From Candidatus Peregrinibacteria bacterium (GTDB lineage: Bacteria > Patescibacteriota > Gracilibacteria > UBA1369 > LOWO2-01-FULL-3), in NCBI GenBank assembly GCA_016206505.1, contig JACQRJ010000032.1, positions 1 through 40,802 on the forward strand: a stretch of 40,802 nt of DNA, in the 5' to 3' direction. A program made the translations under genes and the position numbers. The first letter of the stretch is position 1; every line of letters begins with the position of its first letter. This document shows, in pieces, positions 1-10,034 of the stretch. Under the pieces are notes generated by a model that did not search any database, was not told the origin of the DNA, and saw only the letters and a program-made list of their open reading frames with translations.

Positions 1-222
1 GATGGAGATTTTTATTGTCTAATTAATTATTTTATTGAAAAGAATAAGCTGCAGGCGGTATTGATTCCTAATCGGCAGAAATTTTCAGCACTGCTAAAAT
101 TAAAACATTTTCGACCCTATTTGCGCTACATGAATGATCTTGAAGCTAAATTGAAGTATATAAAGAAAATGCCCCGGGAGGACAAGACCTTCAAGGGCGA
201 TTTTTCCATTGGTGATGTTTGA
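1..222 (+). CDS. C-terminal fragment of an uncharacterised protein (truncated by window edge)
   Basis: Frame 1 open from base 1 (DGDFYCLINYFIEKNKLQAVLIPNRQKFSALLKLKHFRPYLRYMNDLEAKLKYIKKMPRED...) to TGA at 220-222. Confidence 0.6.
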   Translation, partial: DGDFYCLINYFIEKNKLQAVLIPNRQKFSALLKLKHFRPYLRYMNDLEAKLKYIKKMPREDKTFKGDFSIGDV

Positions 223-262
223 ATTATATCAATTTTTTCCAGGAAGTGTCAAAATTTTCCCA

Positions 263-291
263 TTGACGGTGAGTATGTACTCACCTATACT
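263..291 (+). promoter_or_regulatory. Sigma70-like promoter (TTGACG-N17-TATACT) with 18-bp inverted repeat GGTGAGTA-TG-TACTCACC in the spacer
   Basis: Read directly: TTGACG 263-268, palindrome 268-285, TATACT 286-291, spacer 17 bp. Confidence 0.6.
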
Positions 292-311
292 TGGGCTATA
301 AAAAATTTAAG

Positions 312-905
312 ATGCAGGATATGAATGAGGGGGGCCATACAAAAGTAGCTTTATTCCAGAGTAAGGAAATTCGCAAAACTATTCATGTAAATGAGTGGTG
401 GTTTTCTGTGGTGGATGTATGTGCTGTTTTGACCGAAAGTCCTGATGCAGGTGCTTATTGGAGAAAGTTGAAACAGAGATTAAATGAGGAAGGCAGTGAA
501 GTCGTGACAAATTGTCACGGGTTGAAATTGGAGGCTCCTGATGGAAAAATGAGAGAAACCGATTGTGCAAATACGGAAACGCTTTTTAGAATTATTCGAA
601 CGATTCCTTCTCCAAAAGCCGAACCATTCAAAAGATGGTTGGCGAAAGTGGGTTATGAACGTGTACAGGAAATCGAAGATACTGAGCTTATTTTTTCCAT
701 GCTTGGCGAGGCGGCGACCACCGAAATTGCTAAAAATAGAGATGCTCAGGGTTTTCCTCAGAATCAAAAGGCCGCACAGCAGGGCGGGGAAGTTGCGGGA
801 AGCGCCAGAAAAGATGTGGAACAGAAAAGCGGGAAAAAAGTTGTGAGTAAGGAGAATTTTTTGGGGCTGGGGGGTGAAATAGGAGTTATTTCGAATGGAG
901 TTTAG
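312..905 (+). CDS. BRO-family N-terminal domain protein (phage antirepressor-like)
   Basis: VALFQSKEIRKTIHVNEWWFSVVDVCAVLTESPDAGAYWRKLKQRL...KLEAPDGKMRETDCANTETLFRIIRTIPSPKAEPFKRWLAKVG matches the Bro-N pattern. ORF track starts at TTG 291, which overlaps the -10 box, so ATG 312 is preferred. Confidence 0.85.
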   Translation: MQDMNEGGHTKVALFQSKEIRKTIHVNEWWFSVVDVCAVLTESPDAGAYWRKLKQRLNEEGSEVVTNCHGLKLEAPDGKMRETDCANTETLFRIIRTIPSPKAEPFKRWLAKVGYERVQEIEDTELIFSMLGEAATTEIAKNRDAQGFPQNQKAAQQGGEVAGSARKDVEQKSGKKVVSKENFLGLGGEIGVISNGV

Positions 906-935
906 GCATATGAAATCGTGTTGCTAATAATTATT

Positions 936-1259
936 ATGAAAAAAAGTTCAAAAATTTGGACATTGGCAATTGTGCCACTTCTACTCGTGCTTTTATGGTA
1001 TGTAGGTGAAAAAATCGCAATCAAAATTGCAGTTTATAACCAATGTAGTCAATTTATAATAGGTGATGATTGGGTAGGTTGCACTATAGATCTTGCATTA
1101 GAAAAAAACGATGCGAGATATTGTAGAAGCCAATGGATTTTTTCACCTTATCCGGGATTGTGTATGGAAAAGTTTGCCAAAAGGACAAAAGATGAAGGAT
1201 CTTGCGGCACAATGACCAAACCAAGATACAAAGAAGAATGCATAGTGAGATTTAATTAA
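936..1259 (+). CDS. Hypothetical protein with N-terminal membrane segment, Cys-containing
   Basis: MKKSSKIWTLAIVPLLLVLLWYVGEKIAI hydrophobic N-terminus; ORF track starts at 918, ATG at 936 preferred. Confidence 0.55.
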   Translation: MKKSSKIWTLAIVPLLLVLLWYVGEKIAIKIAVYNQCSQFIIGDDWVGCTIDLALEKNDARYCRSQWIFSPYPGLCMEKFAKRTKDEGSCGTMTKPRYKEECIVRFN

Positions 1260-1300
1260 TGCAACACGACACCAGTTAACAATGAATAACTTGTTGAAAA

Positions 1301-1540
1301 ATGAAAATAGTTTTTTCAAAACATGCTGAGAACCGAATGAACGAACGGCAAATTTCAAAAAATGAGGTAAAAGAAGCTATTTTGTTTCCAAATAAGTCTG
1401 GCAAGCAAGATCATAAGAATTTTGCAATGAAAACTAGAAAAAATGATCAACTTCTGATAGCATATTACATAGAGGAGGAAGGAGTTGCTCATGTAATAAC
1501 TGTCATTACAACCTCCAAAATCTCTAAATACCTACAATGA
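1301..1540 (+). CDS. DUF4258-like protein (RelE-like, possible toxin)
   Basis: MKIVFSKHAENRMNERQISKNEVKEAIL...VITVITTSKISKYLQ; overlaps next ORF by 4 nt (ATGA). Confidence 0.75.
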   Translation: MKIVFSKHAENRMNERQISKNEVKEAILFPNKSGKQDHKNFAMKTRKNDQLLIAYYIEEEGVAHVITVITTSKISKYLQ

Positions 1541-1743
1541 TGCAAAAGATTGAATATGATCCAGAGGTCAAAATTCTTAAAATTCGTTTTCGGCCAGGTA
1601 AAAGTGTGAATAGCGATGTGATAGATAATTTGGTTTTGGACTACGATAAAAATGGCAATTTAGTGAATGTTGATGTAATGGATATAAATTTGGAGGATCT
1701 GGTTGGAATTGTGAATTATAAGAAAAAGAGAACGGTAGCTTGA
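1537..1743 (+). CDS. DUF2283 family protein (possible antitoxin partner)
   Basis: IEYDPEVKILKIRFRPGKSVNSDVIDNLVLDYDKNGNLVNVDVMD, DUF2283-like. Confidence 0.75.
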   Translation: MMQKIEYDPEVKILKIRFRPGKSVNSDVIDNLVLDYDKNGNLVNVDVMDINLEDLVGIVNYKKKRTVA

Positions 1744-1796
1744 GTATTTCTGATGTTTTTGTTAATTTGTGACCTTAATTGTTAACTATAAATTTT

Positions 1797-2120
1797 ATGA
1801 GTCTCGATTCCAATGAGCTGGTGGCAGAAAGGCCACAAATGATAAAACATAATAGTTATTATGAAGGAAGGGTGCAGTCGCTAGGCTTTCCGACTGAAGG
1901 TGGAGATGCGACGTCCGGTGTGCTTGAGCCGGGAAGTTATAATTTTGGAGTGGCGTCAAGACGTGAAAGCATTAAGGTTGTTCATGGCGTATTGTGTGAC
2001 GATCGAACAGGCCAACTGTATGGAGCCTTGCCGGTACCTCAAGTATTAGTTTTTAATCCGGGCGAGGAAATAGAAATCTCGTGTGAGCAGCATGTGGCGT
2101 ATGTCTGCTGTTATGGCTAG
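1797..2120 (+). CDS. ppnP: Pyrimidine/purine nucleoside phosphorylase (PpnP/DUF1255 cupin)
   Basis: NSYYEGRVQSLGF...GVLEPGSYNFGVASRRESIKVVHGVL...FNPGEEIEISCEQHVAYVCCYG. ATG 1797 preferred over TTG 1779. Confidence 0.85.
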   Translation: MSLDSNELVAERPQMIKHNSYYEGRVQSLGFPTEGGDATSGVLEPGSYNFGVASRRESIKVVHGVLCDDRTGQLYGALPVPQVLVFNPGEEIEISCEQHVAYVCCYG

Positions 2121-2134
2121 GGGTTATTTAGCAT

Positions 2135-2581
2135 ATGAAAATTCGAAAATTTTTACAATCGGATGCGGCTGAACTTTCAAAATTGATGAGAGAAACTGTC
2201 GTGAAATCAAATAGCGCGGATTATTCAAAAGAGGCTGTTCGATGCTTAGTTGATGAATATACTGCTGAAAGATTGATAAAGGATTCTAAGAAAATGCATA
2301 TTTTTGTCGCATCTGAAGAATCCAAATTATTAGGTACTATTTCTCTGGTTGGTGACAGAGTATCCAGAATGTTTGTTTTGCCTGAATTTCAGGGTCAAAA
2401 GATCGGCAGTAAGTTGATTAGATGCGTAGAGAAATTTGCTAAAAAAGAGGGTAAAACGATTCTTAGAGTGCGTTCAAGTCTTACCGCTTATGGTTTTTAT
2501 CAAAAGTTGGGTTATCAAAAAACCAGAAGAGCTTCGAATAAATTCGTGGGTCCAATAGTTTGGATGAAGAAAGAACTTTAA
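2135..2581 (+). CDS. GNAT family N-acetyltransferase
   Basis: MKIRKFLQSDAAELSKLMRETV...RMFVLPEFQGQKIGSKLIRCVEKFAKKEG...AYGFYQKLGYQ. Confidence 0.85.
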   Translation: MKIRKFLQSDAAELSKLMRETVVKSNSADYSKEAVRCLVDEYTAERLIKDSKKMHIFVASEESKLLGTISLVGDRVSRMFVLPEFQGQKIGSKLIRCVEKFAKKEGKTILRVRSSLTAYGFYQKLGYQKTRRASNKFVGPIVWMKKEL

Positions 2582-3300
2582 ATTTCTTTGGAAGGTATGT
2601 ACAAAAATGCCGTCCCCCCTTTGCGTTGAATATTTTCTTTTCGAGAATCAATGTAAGCCTCTGGGGTTCCGTGAATTCGTAAATAATTATCAAAGCCAAT
2701 TTCAGTCCAGCCATCTTCACGGTTCAATTTTTTAATAGCTTCAATTTTTGTTCCAGCCAAAATTGAAACATCGCCATATTTTTTTCTAAGGTTAGCAATT
2801 GCTTGTTTTCTTAATGCACGATAAATGCCGTTTCCTCGTTCTTCAGGGACGATTAATGCTTTGCCTATTTCATAAACATCGCCATCAATAAACTGATTTG
2901 ACCCAACAGCATCAAGTTTATGGACTCTAACCATACCAATTGCTTTCCCCTCCTTTCGAGCAATGGTCATATCACCACGATCGATGGCTTTTTGTAAATG
3001 TTGAATTAAACTCGCGCGGGATTGTTCTTTTTGTTCAGCCTGAAATTGACGAGTTTTACTAAATTGTGGAAAACGATCACGCAATCGTTCGCGGACATCA
3101 GAAAGAATAGAGATAAGTTTATTGCCCATAGGAAGATCTTTCAAAACACTTTCAACTAGTACTCTAGTTCTTGAAATTGGGACATCAACAGGCTGATAAG
3201 TTTCTTTCATCCATAAAGCAACTAATTTTTCTAACTCACCAGCTTGCAGGTGGTTTTTAGTTTCATTGCCCCCGATAATTTCTATATCGTCTAATGGCAT
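2578..3300 (-). CDS. GNAT-like acetyltransferase domain protein
   Basis: ALIVPEERGNGIYRALRKQAIANLRKKYGDVSILAGTKIEAIKKLNREDGWTEIG; convergent 4-nt overlap with previous ORF. Confidence 0.65.
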   Translation of the reverse strand: MPLDDIEIIGGNETKNHLQAGELEKLVALWMKETYQPVDVPISRTRVLVESVLKDLPMGNKLISILSDVRERLRDRFPQFSKTRQFQAEQKEQSRASLIQHLQKAIDRGDMTIARKEGKAIGMVRVHKLDAVGSNQFIDGDVYEIGKALIVPEERGNGIYRALRKQAIANLRKKYGDVSILAGTKIEAIKKLNREDGWTEIGFDNYLRIHGTPEAYIDSRKENIQRKGGTAFLYIPSKEI

Positions 3301-3352
3301 GCTTGTGTTTTCGACTTCCCAATTATAGCAGGAATAAGAGGAAAAATCGAAT

Positions 3353-4201
3353 TCATCCGAAGTACTCCACGGCGTTTTTGAAGATTTTGAGGCCGAGACC
3401 TGATTTGGGGAGCTTTAGATCGGTTTGGGCGGAGTTTGAGTTGGTGCTTGAGCCTTTTTTGAGTGCTTCGCGCAGGAGTTTTTCTTTTTTTAAGTGCCAG
3501 TTGTATTCGTTTGTGAAGGAGTTGAAGCGTTCGGGGTGAGGCATCAGGCCAAAGATTCTGCCGGACTGGTCGCAGATGCCGGCGATGTCGAGCATGGCGC
3601 CGTTGGGATTTTCGGGAAATTTTCCGTTTGCCGGTAAGCCGTTTTCGCGGCAGTAGGTAAGCGCGATCTGGTCATTGTGCTTCAGGTGATGCATGACTTC
3701 GTCGTTGGCGTAAAAATTGCCTTCGCCGTGAGCCATCGGCAAATGAAGAATTTCGATTTGCTTTGTCCAGACGCATTTTTGCGATTGGTTTTTCACATAA
3801 ATCCAGCGACATTCGTAGCGGGCCTGGGCGTTGTGCATGAGGGCGGCCTGGCGGATGCCGTATTTTTTGTCGATTGCAGGGACCAGTCCGAGATTTGTAA
3901 TCATCTGAAAACCGTTGCAGATGCCGATTAAAAGTTTGTCTTCGTTTGCAAATTTGACGATGTCTTGCTGCAGGTGGTTTTTAATTTTGTTGGCGATGGC
4001 GTTGCCGGCTCCGGTATCGTCTCCGTACGAAAAACCTCCGGGGAAAGCCATGATCTGGAAGTCTTTGAGTTTTTTTTCGCCGCTGATCAGGTCGCTCAAA
4101 TGTACGATTTCAGCTTTTCCGCCGGCGATTTCAAAACACTTTGCGGTTTCTACTTCGCAGTTGATGCCGTATCCGGTCAAGATGAGAGCTTTTGGTTTCA
4201 T
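3353..4201 (-). CDS. purQ: Phosphoribosylformylglycinamidine synthase, glutaminase subunit
   Basis: ALILTGYGINCEVETAKCFEIAGG...MAFPGGFSYGDDTGAGNAIANKI...GICNGFQMITNLGLVP...GLMPHPERF class I amidotransferase. Confidence 0.93.
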   Translation of the reverse strand: MKPKALILTGYGINCEVETAKCFEIAGGKAEIVHLSDLISGEKKLKDFQIMAFPGGFSYGDDTGAGNAIANKIKNHLQQDIVKFANEDKLLIGICNGFQMITNLGLVPAIDKKYGIRQAALMHNAQARYECRWIYVKNQSQKCVWTKQIEILHLPMAHGEGNFYANDEVMHHLKHNDQIALTYCRENGLPANGKFPENPNGAMLDIAGICDQSGRIFGLMPHPERFNSFTNEYNWHLKKEKLLREALKKGSSTNSNSAQTDLKLPKSGLGLKIFKNAVEYFG

Positions 4202-4206
4202 GCTTT

Positions 4207-7200
4207 TTAATAATCTTTAAAGGTTGATTTGTAGGCTTCAGTCAGGGTTTTTACGTCGGTGGTTACGAGATTTCTGATGCTGAATTTTTTTTCTTTTGTG
4301 ACGTGGCCGATTTTTTTCAGCGGAATGCCTTTGAAATTTTTTTCAAATTTTTCTTTGTTTTCCGGTGCGATTGTTACGATAAAGCGTGATCTTGTTTCGG
4401 AGAAAAGCATGTAGTCTTCGCGTTTCAGATCTTCGGATTTTGGGATTTCTTCGAGATCGACTTCGAGTCCGAGCTGTGAAGCGATGGATTTTTGGGCGAG
4501 GGCTATGCCTAGTCCTCCAATATCTATGGAAATGGCTGAAGCAAGCAATCTTTGATCTACTGCCTGCATGAATTTGCGATACAGATCGAGGGCTTTTTCA
4601 CTATCGACTTTTGGCACTTCGTTGCCGATGCAATTTTGTGCGGAGTCTTTTTTTGAGGCGAAATATTCACTGCCGCCGAGTTCGTTTTTGGTTTCGCCCA
4701 GGATATAGATGAGATCGCCGGGAAGTTTCAGATCGGGAGTGATGGTTTTTGTGACATCTTTTATCACGCTTAAACTTGAGATCATCAGGGTAGGCAGTGC
4801 GGAAATTTTTATTTTTTCGCCTTTTTCATCGAAGCCGGAAAAGTCATTGAACATGGAATCTTTGCCGGAAATATAGGGGGTGGAGTAAGCGACGGCATAA
4901 TCAAAGCAGGCTTTGGCTGCGGCTTTTAATTCCCCGAGTCTTTGCGGATCTTTTGAGCTGCACCAGCAGAAATTATCCATCAGGGCCATGTGGTCGAGGT
5001 TGCCACCGACGGCGATGTTTTGGCAGATGGCCATGTCGATCGTGCAGGCGGCCATGTGGTAGGTGTCGATCAGGCTGTATCTTGGTGCGATTGATTGTGC
5101 GATGACGATGCCTTTTTCTGTTTCGAGAAATGGCTTGGTGACTGAGGCTTTGGTGTTTAGGCGGCCTTCGCCTATGACCGGTCCGATGACTGCGCCGCCC
5201 TGAACTGTGTGATCGTATTGGCGGGAAATCCATTCGAAGCTGGCGATGTTTGGGCGGGCGAGCATTTGCAAAAGTTCATGTGTGAGATCCTGAGGTTGTG
5301 TGAAATCAGGTTCTTCGTTTTGCGGCTTTTTGTATTGCGTGTGAAGTGTTTTTTTTGGCAAACCGTTGTGCAAAAAATCCATATCGAGATTCATTACTTC
5401 CTTGTTGTTGTATTTTACGCTGCAGCATGGGGAGTCGGTAAATTCTCCAATTACTGACGTTTCTACGCCGCGCGCTTCCATCAGTTTTGTGAATTTTTCC
5501 AGATTTTTTTTAGGCACAGCCAGGGTCATGCGTTCCTGGGATTCGGAAATCCAGATTTGCCAGGGCTGTAGATTTGGATATTTGAGTGGGACTTTATTTA
5601 GGTCGACGATGTAGCCGCCAGATTCTTTGGCCATTTCTGAAACAGAGCAGGAAATTCCGCCGGCGCCGCAATCGGTGATTGAGTCATAGAGATCGAGTGC
5701 CCGGGCCTCTTTGATGATGGCATCGGAAAGTTTTTTTTGGGTAATCGGATCGCCGATTTGCACGGCGGTGGCGGGTGAGCCTGCTGTGAGGGCTTCGGAT
5801 GAAAATGTCGCGCCGTGGATGCCGTCCTGTCCCACTTTGCCGCCGATGACGACGATTTTCTCACCCGGTTGCGCTTTTTTGATGTGTGATGGCTTGTTGC
5901 CGATTTTTCGCGGAATCAGTCCGACTGTGCCGACGAAAACAAGCGGTTTGCCTTTGTAGGATTCATCGAAATAGACAAAACCTTGCGGCGTTGCGATGCC
6001 GCTTTGGTTGCCGCCGGCGTTTACGCCTTCCACCACTCCGTCGAGGATGCGGCGGGGTGATAATGTGGGGGCGGTTTTTTCTTTGTCGCGGTAGAGCGGT
6101 TTTTTGTCATTGGGAAGTCCTACGCAGAAGCCGTATTTGTTGATGATGGGTTTTGCGCCTTTGCCGAAACCGATAGTGTCGCGGTTGACGCCGACGATGC
6201 CGGTGATGGCTCCGCCAAATGGGTCGAGGCTTGATGGACTATTGTGGGTTTCGGCTTTATCGGTGATGAGATAATTTTCGTCGAAGATTATGCCGCCTGA
6301 ATTGTCGGAAAAAACCGATACGCAAAAGTCTTTTTCGCCTTTTTGTTTGCGGATTTCTTCGGTGGCTTTTTTGATGCAGCCTTTGTATAAGCCTTCTTTG
6401 ATTTCGTCCATTTCTGCCGCGAAAATCGTGTGTTTGCAATGTTCCGACCAGGTTTGGGCGAGGGATTCCAGTTCGATATCGGTCGGATTTCTTTCTTCTT
6501 TGGCGAAATATTTTTTGATTGCTGCGATGTAATCTTTTTCAAGGGCCAAGGGTCCGCGGCGTGTGCCGTCTTTATTTTTGATACCCTTGGATGAAATTTT
6601 TTCCAGTTCTTCTTCCGCGACGTTGAGGTTTACTTCATCGGTTTGCGGGCTTTCTGTCAGTTGCACTTTTGGCACTATTTTGTCCATGCCTTTGTCGTTT
6701 GTGTATTTTTTGAACGATTTGATGTGCAGTCGCTGGATGAGAGGGTTGCTTAGGGTTAAGCCGATTTGCTCGACGGTTTCTTTGGAGCCCTCTTTGGTGA
6801 GTGGCTTTTCTTTGGCTGCTTTCAGGAAAATCATTGTTGAGGTGTGGACGGATTCCTGTGGGGCGAATTTTTCTTTGGTGAAATCTTCGATGGTTTCTTT
6901 GGCGGTTGAGGCGATGTTGTCGGTTACGCCCGGGAGAAAGCCGATTTCGAGGATGTAGTCGAAGTGATTTGCGTCAGTTGGCTGGTCGATTTTGAAGCCC
7001 TGGAAAATTGGATTTGAGAGAATTTCGGCGATATTTTGCAGTTCCCCTGAAGTATCACTGGTGAAACTTTTATTGATGGTGTAAACTTCGACAACTTTGA
7101 TTTTTGACAGGCTGAAGCCGAGGGCAGTTAGTTTTTTCAAGAGCACTTCGGATTTTTGATCGTTTACCGTTGTGGAAATTTCAATGCGGTGTGAGAACTT

Positions 7201-7212
7201 CTCTTTTTGCAT
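4207..7212 (-). CDS. purL: Phosphoribosylformylglycinamidine synthase with fused PurS-like N-terminus
   Basis: AIKKYFAKEERNPTDIELESLAQTWSEHCKHTIF...KAETHNSPSSLDPFGGAITGIVGVNRD...GGKVGQDGIHGATFSSEAL; two PurS-like segments precede the catalytic part. Confidence 0.95.
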   Translation of the reverse strand: MQKEKFSHRIEISTTVNDQKSEVLLKKLTALGFSLSKIKVVEVYTINKSFTSDTSGELQNIAEILSNPIFQGFKIDQPTDANHFDYILEIGFLPGVTDNIASTAKETIEDFTKEKFAPQESVHTSTMIFLKAAKEKPLTKEGSKETVEQIGLTLSNPLIQRLHIKSFKKYTNDKGMDKIVPKVQLTESPQTDEVNLNVAEEELEKISSKGIKNKDGTRRGPLALEKDYIAAIKKYFAKEERNPTDIELESLAQTWSEHCKHTIFAAEMDEIKEGLYKGCIKKATEEIRKQKGEKDFCVSVFSDNSGGIIFDENYLITDKAETHNSPSSLDPFGGAITGIVGVNRDTIGFGKGAKPIINKYGFCVGLPNDKKPLYRDKEKTAPTLSPRRILDGVVEGVNAGGNQSGIATPQGFVYFDESYKGKPLVFVGTVGLIPRKIGNKPSHIKKAQPGEKIVVIGGKVGQDGIHGATFSSEALTAGSPATAVQIGDPITQKKLSDAIIKEARALDLYDSITDCGAGGISCSVSEMAKESGGYIVDLNKVPLKYPNLQPWQIWISESQERMTLAVPKKNLEKFTKLMEARGVETSVIGEFTDSPCCSVKYNNKEVMNLDMDFLHNGLPKKTLHTQYKKPQNEEPDFTQPQDLTHELLQMLARPNIASFEWISRQYDHTVQGGAVIGPVIGEGRLNTKASVTKPFLETEKGIVIAQSIAPRYSLIDTYHMAACTIDMAICQNIAVGGNLDHMALMDNFCWCSSKDPQRLGELKAAAKACFDYAVAYSTPYISGKDSMFNDFSGFDEKGEKIKISALPTLMISSLSVIKDVTKTITPDLKLPGDLIYILGETKNELGGSEYFASKKDSAQNCIGNEVPKVDSEKALDLYRKFMQAVDQRLLASAISIDIGGLGIALAQKSIASQLGLEVDLEEIPKSEDLKREDYMLFSETRSRFIVTIAPENKEKFEKNFKGIPLKKIGHVTKEKKFSIRNLVTTDVKTLTEAYKSTFKDY

Positions 7213-7324
7213 TTATGCAGATTAAAGTATGCGCCCGATTGAAATTTATCATTGAGGGAAGTTTTTGGCAATTTGGTTAAAGGGGGATAAATGGGGAGGA
7301 ATGGTGAGGAATGGAAATTTTTCG

Positions 7325-9997
7325 CTATTGTGAAAAATTTCTTCCACAGCACTTTTTGTATTTTTTGCCGGAGCCGCAGGGGCAGGGGTCGTTGCGGCCG
7401 GAATTGCAGGTGGTTGAGCCGGTTTTTGATGGTGTTGAGCTTAAAGTTGTGTAAGTCACGCCGTTTCTGGTGACTGTTTTTGCCGGTTTTTCAGATTTGC
7501 GACCGGATCCGGCGCTTAAATTCGCTTCGATTTGGCCTTCATTTGTTGCCATTTTTTTCACTTCGGATTTTCGCAGCATTTGTTCAGGTACGACTTTTTC
7601 GAGATCGATTTTGAATAATGTTTGCACGGTGTTGTTGCGAATCATTGCCATCATTTCCTGGAACATGTCATATCCTTGCGATTTGTATTCGGTGAGAGGA
7701 TCTTTTTGCGCATAGCCGCTAAAGGCAACGCTTTGGCGGAGCTGGCTTAATGCATCAATGTGATCCATCCAGATAACATCATTGGATCTCAAGAATACCG
7801 CTCTTTCAATATCGCGCATTGTTGAGGGATCAGTGAAAATAGCTTCGCGCTTCTCGTAACTGGTTGTGAGATATTTTTTGGCTTTTTCGATGAGAAGTTT
7901 TTGATCTTTGAAGCTCTTGATTTGTTCAATAGTCAGAGGATCCTGATCGTCGCGGTAAATTGCAATCAAGGATTCGTAGATTTCCTGATAATTCCATTCT
8001 TTTTCTTCGCGGGCTTCGGTGTGATTTATAACAATCGCTTCCGCAGTATCTTCGATCATGGCAATGATTTCTTCGCGGATGTTTGAGCTTGTCAGGACGT
8101 CGCGGCGGCGTTTGTAAATGATTTCGCGGTGAATATTCATGACGTCGTCGTATTCCACGAGGTGCTTTCTGATATCAAAATTATGACCTTCGACTTTTTT
8201 CTGGGCGCTTTCAATTGAGCGGGAAATTATGGCGTTTTCGATTGGCATATCGTCTGGCACTTTCAGCATGTTCATGACGCTTTTGATGCGGTCGCCCCCG
8301 AAGATGCGCATGAGGTCGTCTTCCATCGAAACAAAGAATTGGCTTTCTCCCGGATCGCCTTGGCGTCCGCTGCGACCGCGTAACTGGTTGTCGATGCGGC
8401 GGGATTCGTGTCTTTCCGTCCCGAGGACAAAAAGTCCTCCGACTTGTGTGACGCCTTCGCCGAGTTTGATGTCGGTGCCGCGGCCGGCCATGTTGGTTGC
8501 TATTGTTACCGAACCTTTTTTGCCGGCATCTGAAACAATCTCCGCTTCCTTTTCATGGTTTTTGGCATTCAAGACGTTATGGGGCACGCCTTTGATTTTG
8601 AGTAACTGGCTGAGCATTTCGGATTTTTCCACGGAAATTGTGCCGACCAAAACCGGTTGGCCTTTTTCATGCAATGATTTAATTTTTTCGACAACGGCGG
8701 AAAATTTTCCTTCGGTGTTTTTGTAGACCAGGTCGGATTTATCAAGACGGGTTACCGGTTTGTTTGTTGGGATGACGATAGTGTCCAGGCCGTAGATTTG
8801 GTAGAACTCCTCGGCTTCCGTAAGGGCGGTACCGGTCATGCCGGCGAGTTTTTCAAAAAGGCGAAAATAGTTTTGGAAGGTTATAGTTGCCAGGGTTTTG
8901 GATTCGCGTTTGATTTCGACTTTTTCTTTGGCCTCGATTGCCTGATGGAGTCCGTGACCAAATCGGCGCCCAGGCATGAGGCGGCCGGTAAATTCATCGA
9001 TGATTACGACTTGATCGTCTTTTACGATGTAATCAACGTCTTTTTTGTAGCAGGCCTGGGCGCGCAGAGCCTGCTCAATATGATGAACTTCCGTAAAGCC
9101 CGCTTCGGTATAAATGTTTTCCAGTCCCAAAAGCTGTTCCATTTTTGCGATTCCTTCCTCGCTCAAAGTCGCATTTTTAGTTTTTTCATCGAGATTGTAA
9201 TGGCTGTTTTCAGCTAATTGCGGGATCAAACGGGCATATTGCTGATATTTGCTTGTCGATTCCTGGGCCGGTGCGGAAATAATCAAAGGTGTGCGTGATT
9301 CATCAATCAAAATTGAATCTACTTCATCCACGATGGCATAATGCAGATTTCTTTGAACGATCTCTTCTTTATTTGTGGCCATGTTGTCGCGCAGATAATC
9401 AAAGCCGTATTCGTTATTGGTTCCGTAGGTAATGTCGCATGAGTAAGCCGCTTTTTTTTGTTCATGAGTCTGGCCGTGAATGATGACACCTATGGAAAGG
9501 CCAAGATAATTGTAAAGTCCGCCCATCCATTCGCTGTCGCGTTGGGCCAGATAATCGTTGACCGTAACAACAAAGACACCTTTTTCGGTCAAAGCATTGA
9601 GGTAAACCGGCATCGTACAAACCAAAGTCTTACCTTCACCGGTTTTCATTTCGGAAATATTGCCCTTGTGCAGGACGATGCCGCCGATCAACTGTACATC
9701 GTATGGAACCATGTCCCAGACGGTTTGTTTGCCGCGTACGTCCCAGGATTTACCGAGGAGGTGTGTTGCCGCCGTTTTGACCAGTGCGAAAGCTTCGGGA
9801 AGCAGATCATCCAAAGATTCTCCATTTTTCAGACGCTCCTTGAACTCGCTGGTTTTCTGCAAAATATCATTTTGATCTTTGAGGTTTTCCTTATATTCTT
9901 CGTGAAATTTGTTGATTTTGGCAACCAGCGGAGTGATTTTCTTCAGTTCTTTGGCGTTGTTGTCGCCGAGTAGTTTGTTTATAAGGGCTCTGATCAT
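7325..9997 (-). CDS. secA: Preprotein translocase ATPase SecA
   Basis: [62 protein letters not shown]-terminal SEC-C motif [17 protein letters not shown]. Confidence 0.98.
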   Translation of the reverse strand: MIRALINKLLGDNNAKELKKITPLVAKINKFHEEYKENLKDQNDILQKTSEFKERLKNGESLDDLLPEAFALVKTAATHLLGKSWDVRGKQTVWDMVPYDVQLIGGIVLHKGNISEMKTGEGKTLVCTMPVYLNALTEKGVFVVTVNDYLAQRDSEWMGGLYNYLGLSIGVIIHGQTHEQKKAAYSCDITYGTNNEYGFDYLRDNMATNKEEIVQRNLHYAIVDEVDSILIDESRTPLIISAPAQESTSKYQQYARLIPQLAENSHYNLDEKTKNATLSEEGIAKMEQLLGLENIYTEAGFTEVHHIEQALRAQACYKKDVDYIVKDDQVVIIDEFTGRLMPGRRFGHGLHQAIEAKEKVEIKRESKTLATITFQNYFRLFEKLAGMTGTALTEAEEFYQIYGLDTIVIPTNKPVTRLDKSDLVYKNTEGKFSAVVEKIKSLHEKGQPVLVGTISVEKSEMLSQLLKIKGVPHNVLNAKNHEKEAEIVSDAGKKGSVTIATNMAGRGTDIKLGEGVTQVGGLFVLGTERHESRRIDNQLRGRSGRQGDPGESQFFVSMEDDLMRIFGGDRIKSVMNMLKVPDDMPIENAIISRSIESAQKKVEGHNFDIRKHLVEYDDVMNIHREIIYKRRRDVLTSSNIREEIIAMIEDTAEAIVINHTEAREEKEWNYQEIYESLIAIYRDDQDPLTIEQIKSFKDQKLLIEKAKKYLTTSYEKREAIFTDPSTMRDIERAVFLRSNDVIWMDHIDALSQLRQSVAFSGYAQKDPLTEYKSQGYDMFQEMMAMIRNNTVQTLFKIDLEKVVPEQMLRKSEVKKMATNEGQIEANLSAGSGRKSEKPAKTVTRNGVTYTTLSSTPSKTGSTTCNSGRNDPCPCGSGKKYKKCCGRNFSQ

Positions 9998-10034
9998 GCG
10001 GGGATTCTAACATAAGATTGACAAGGATGGTAAT

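Noticed and set aside
4386-6958. Multiple 60-131 aa ORFs antisense to purL
   Set aside because: Overlap a strongly recognised CDS on the other strand; low-complexity translations reflecting codon bias of purL
7470-9973. Antisense ORFs up to 171 aa within secA
   Set aside because: Antisense shadows of a confidently identified secA; no independent domain motif
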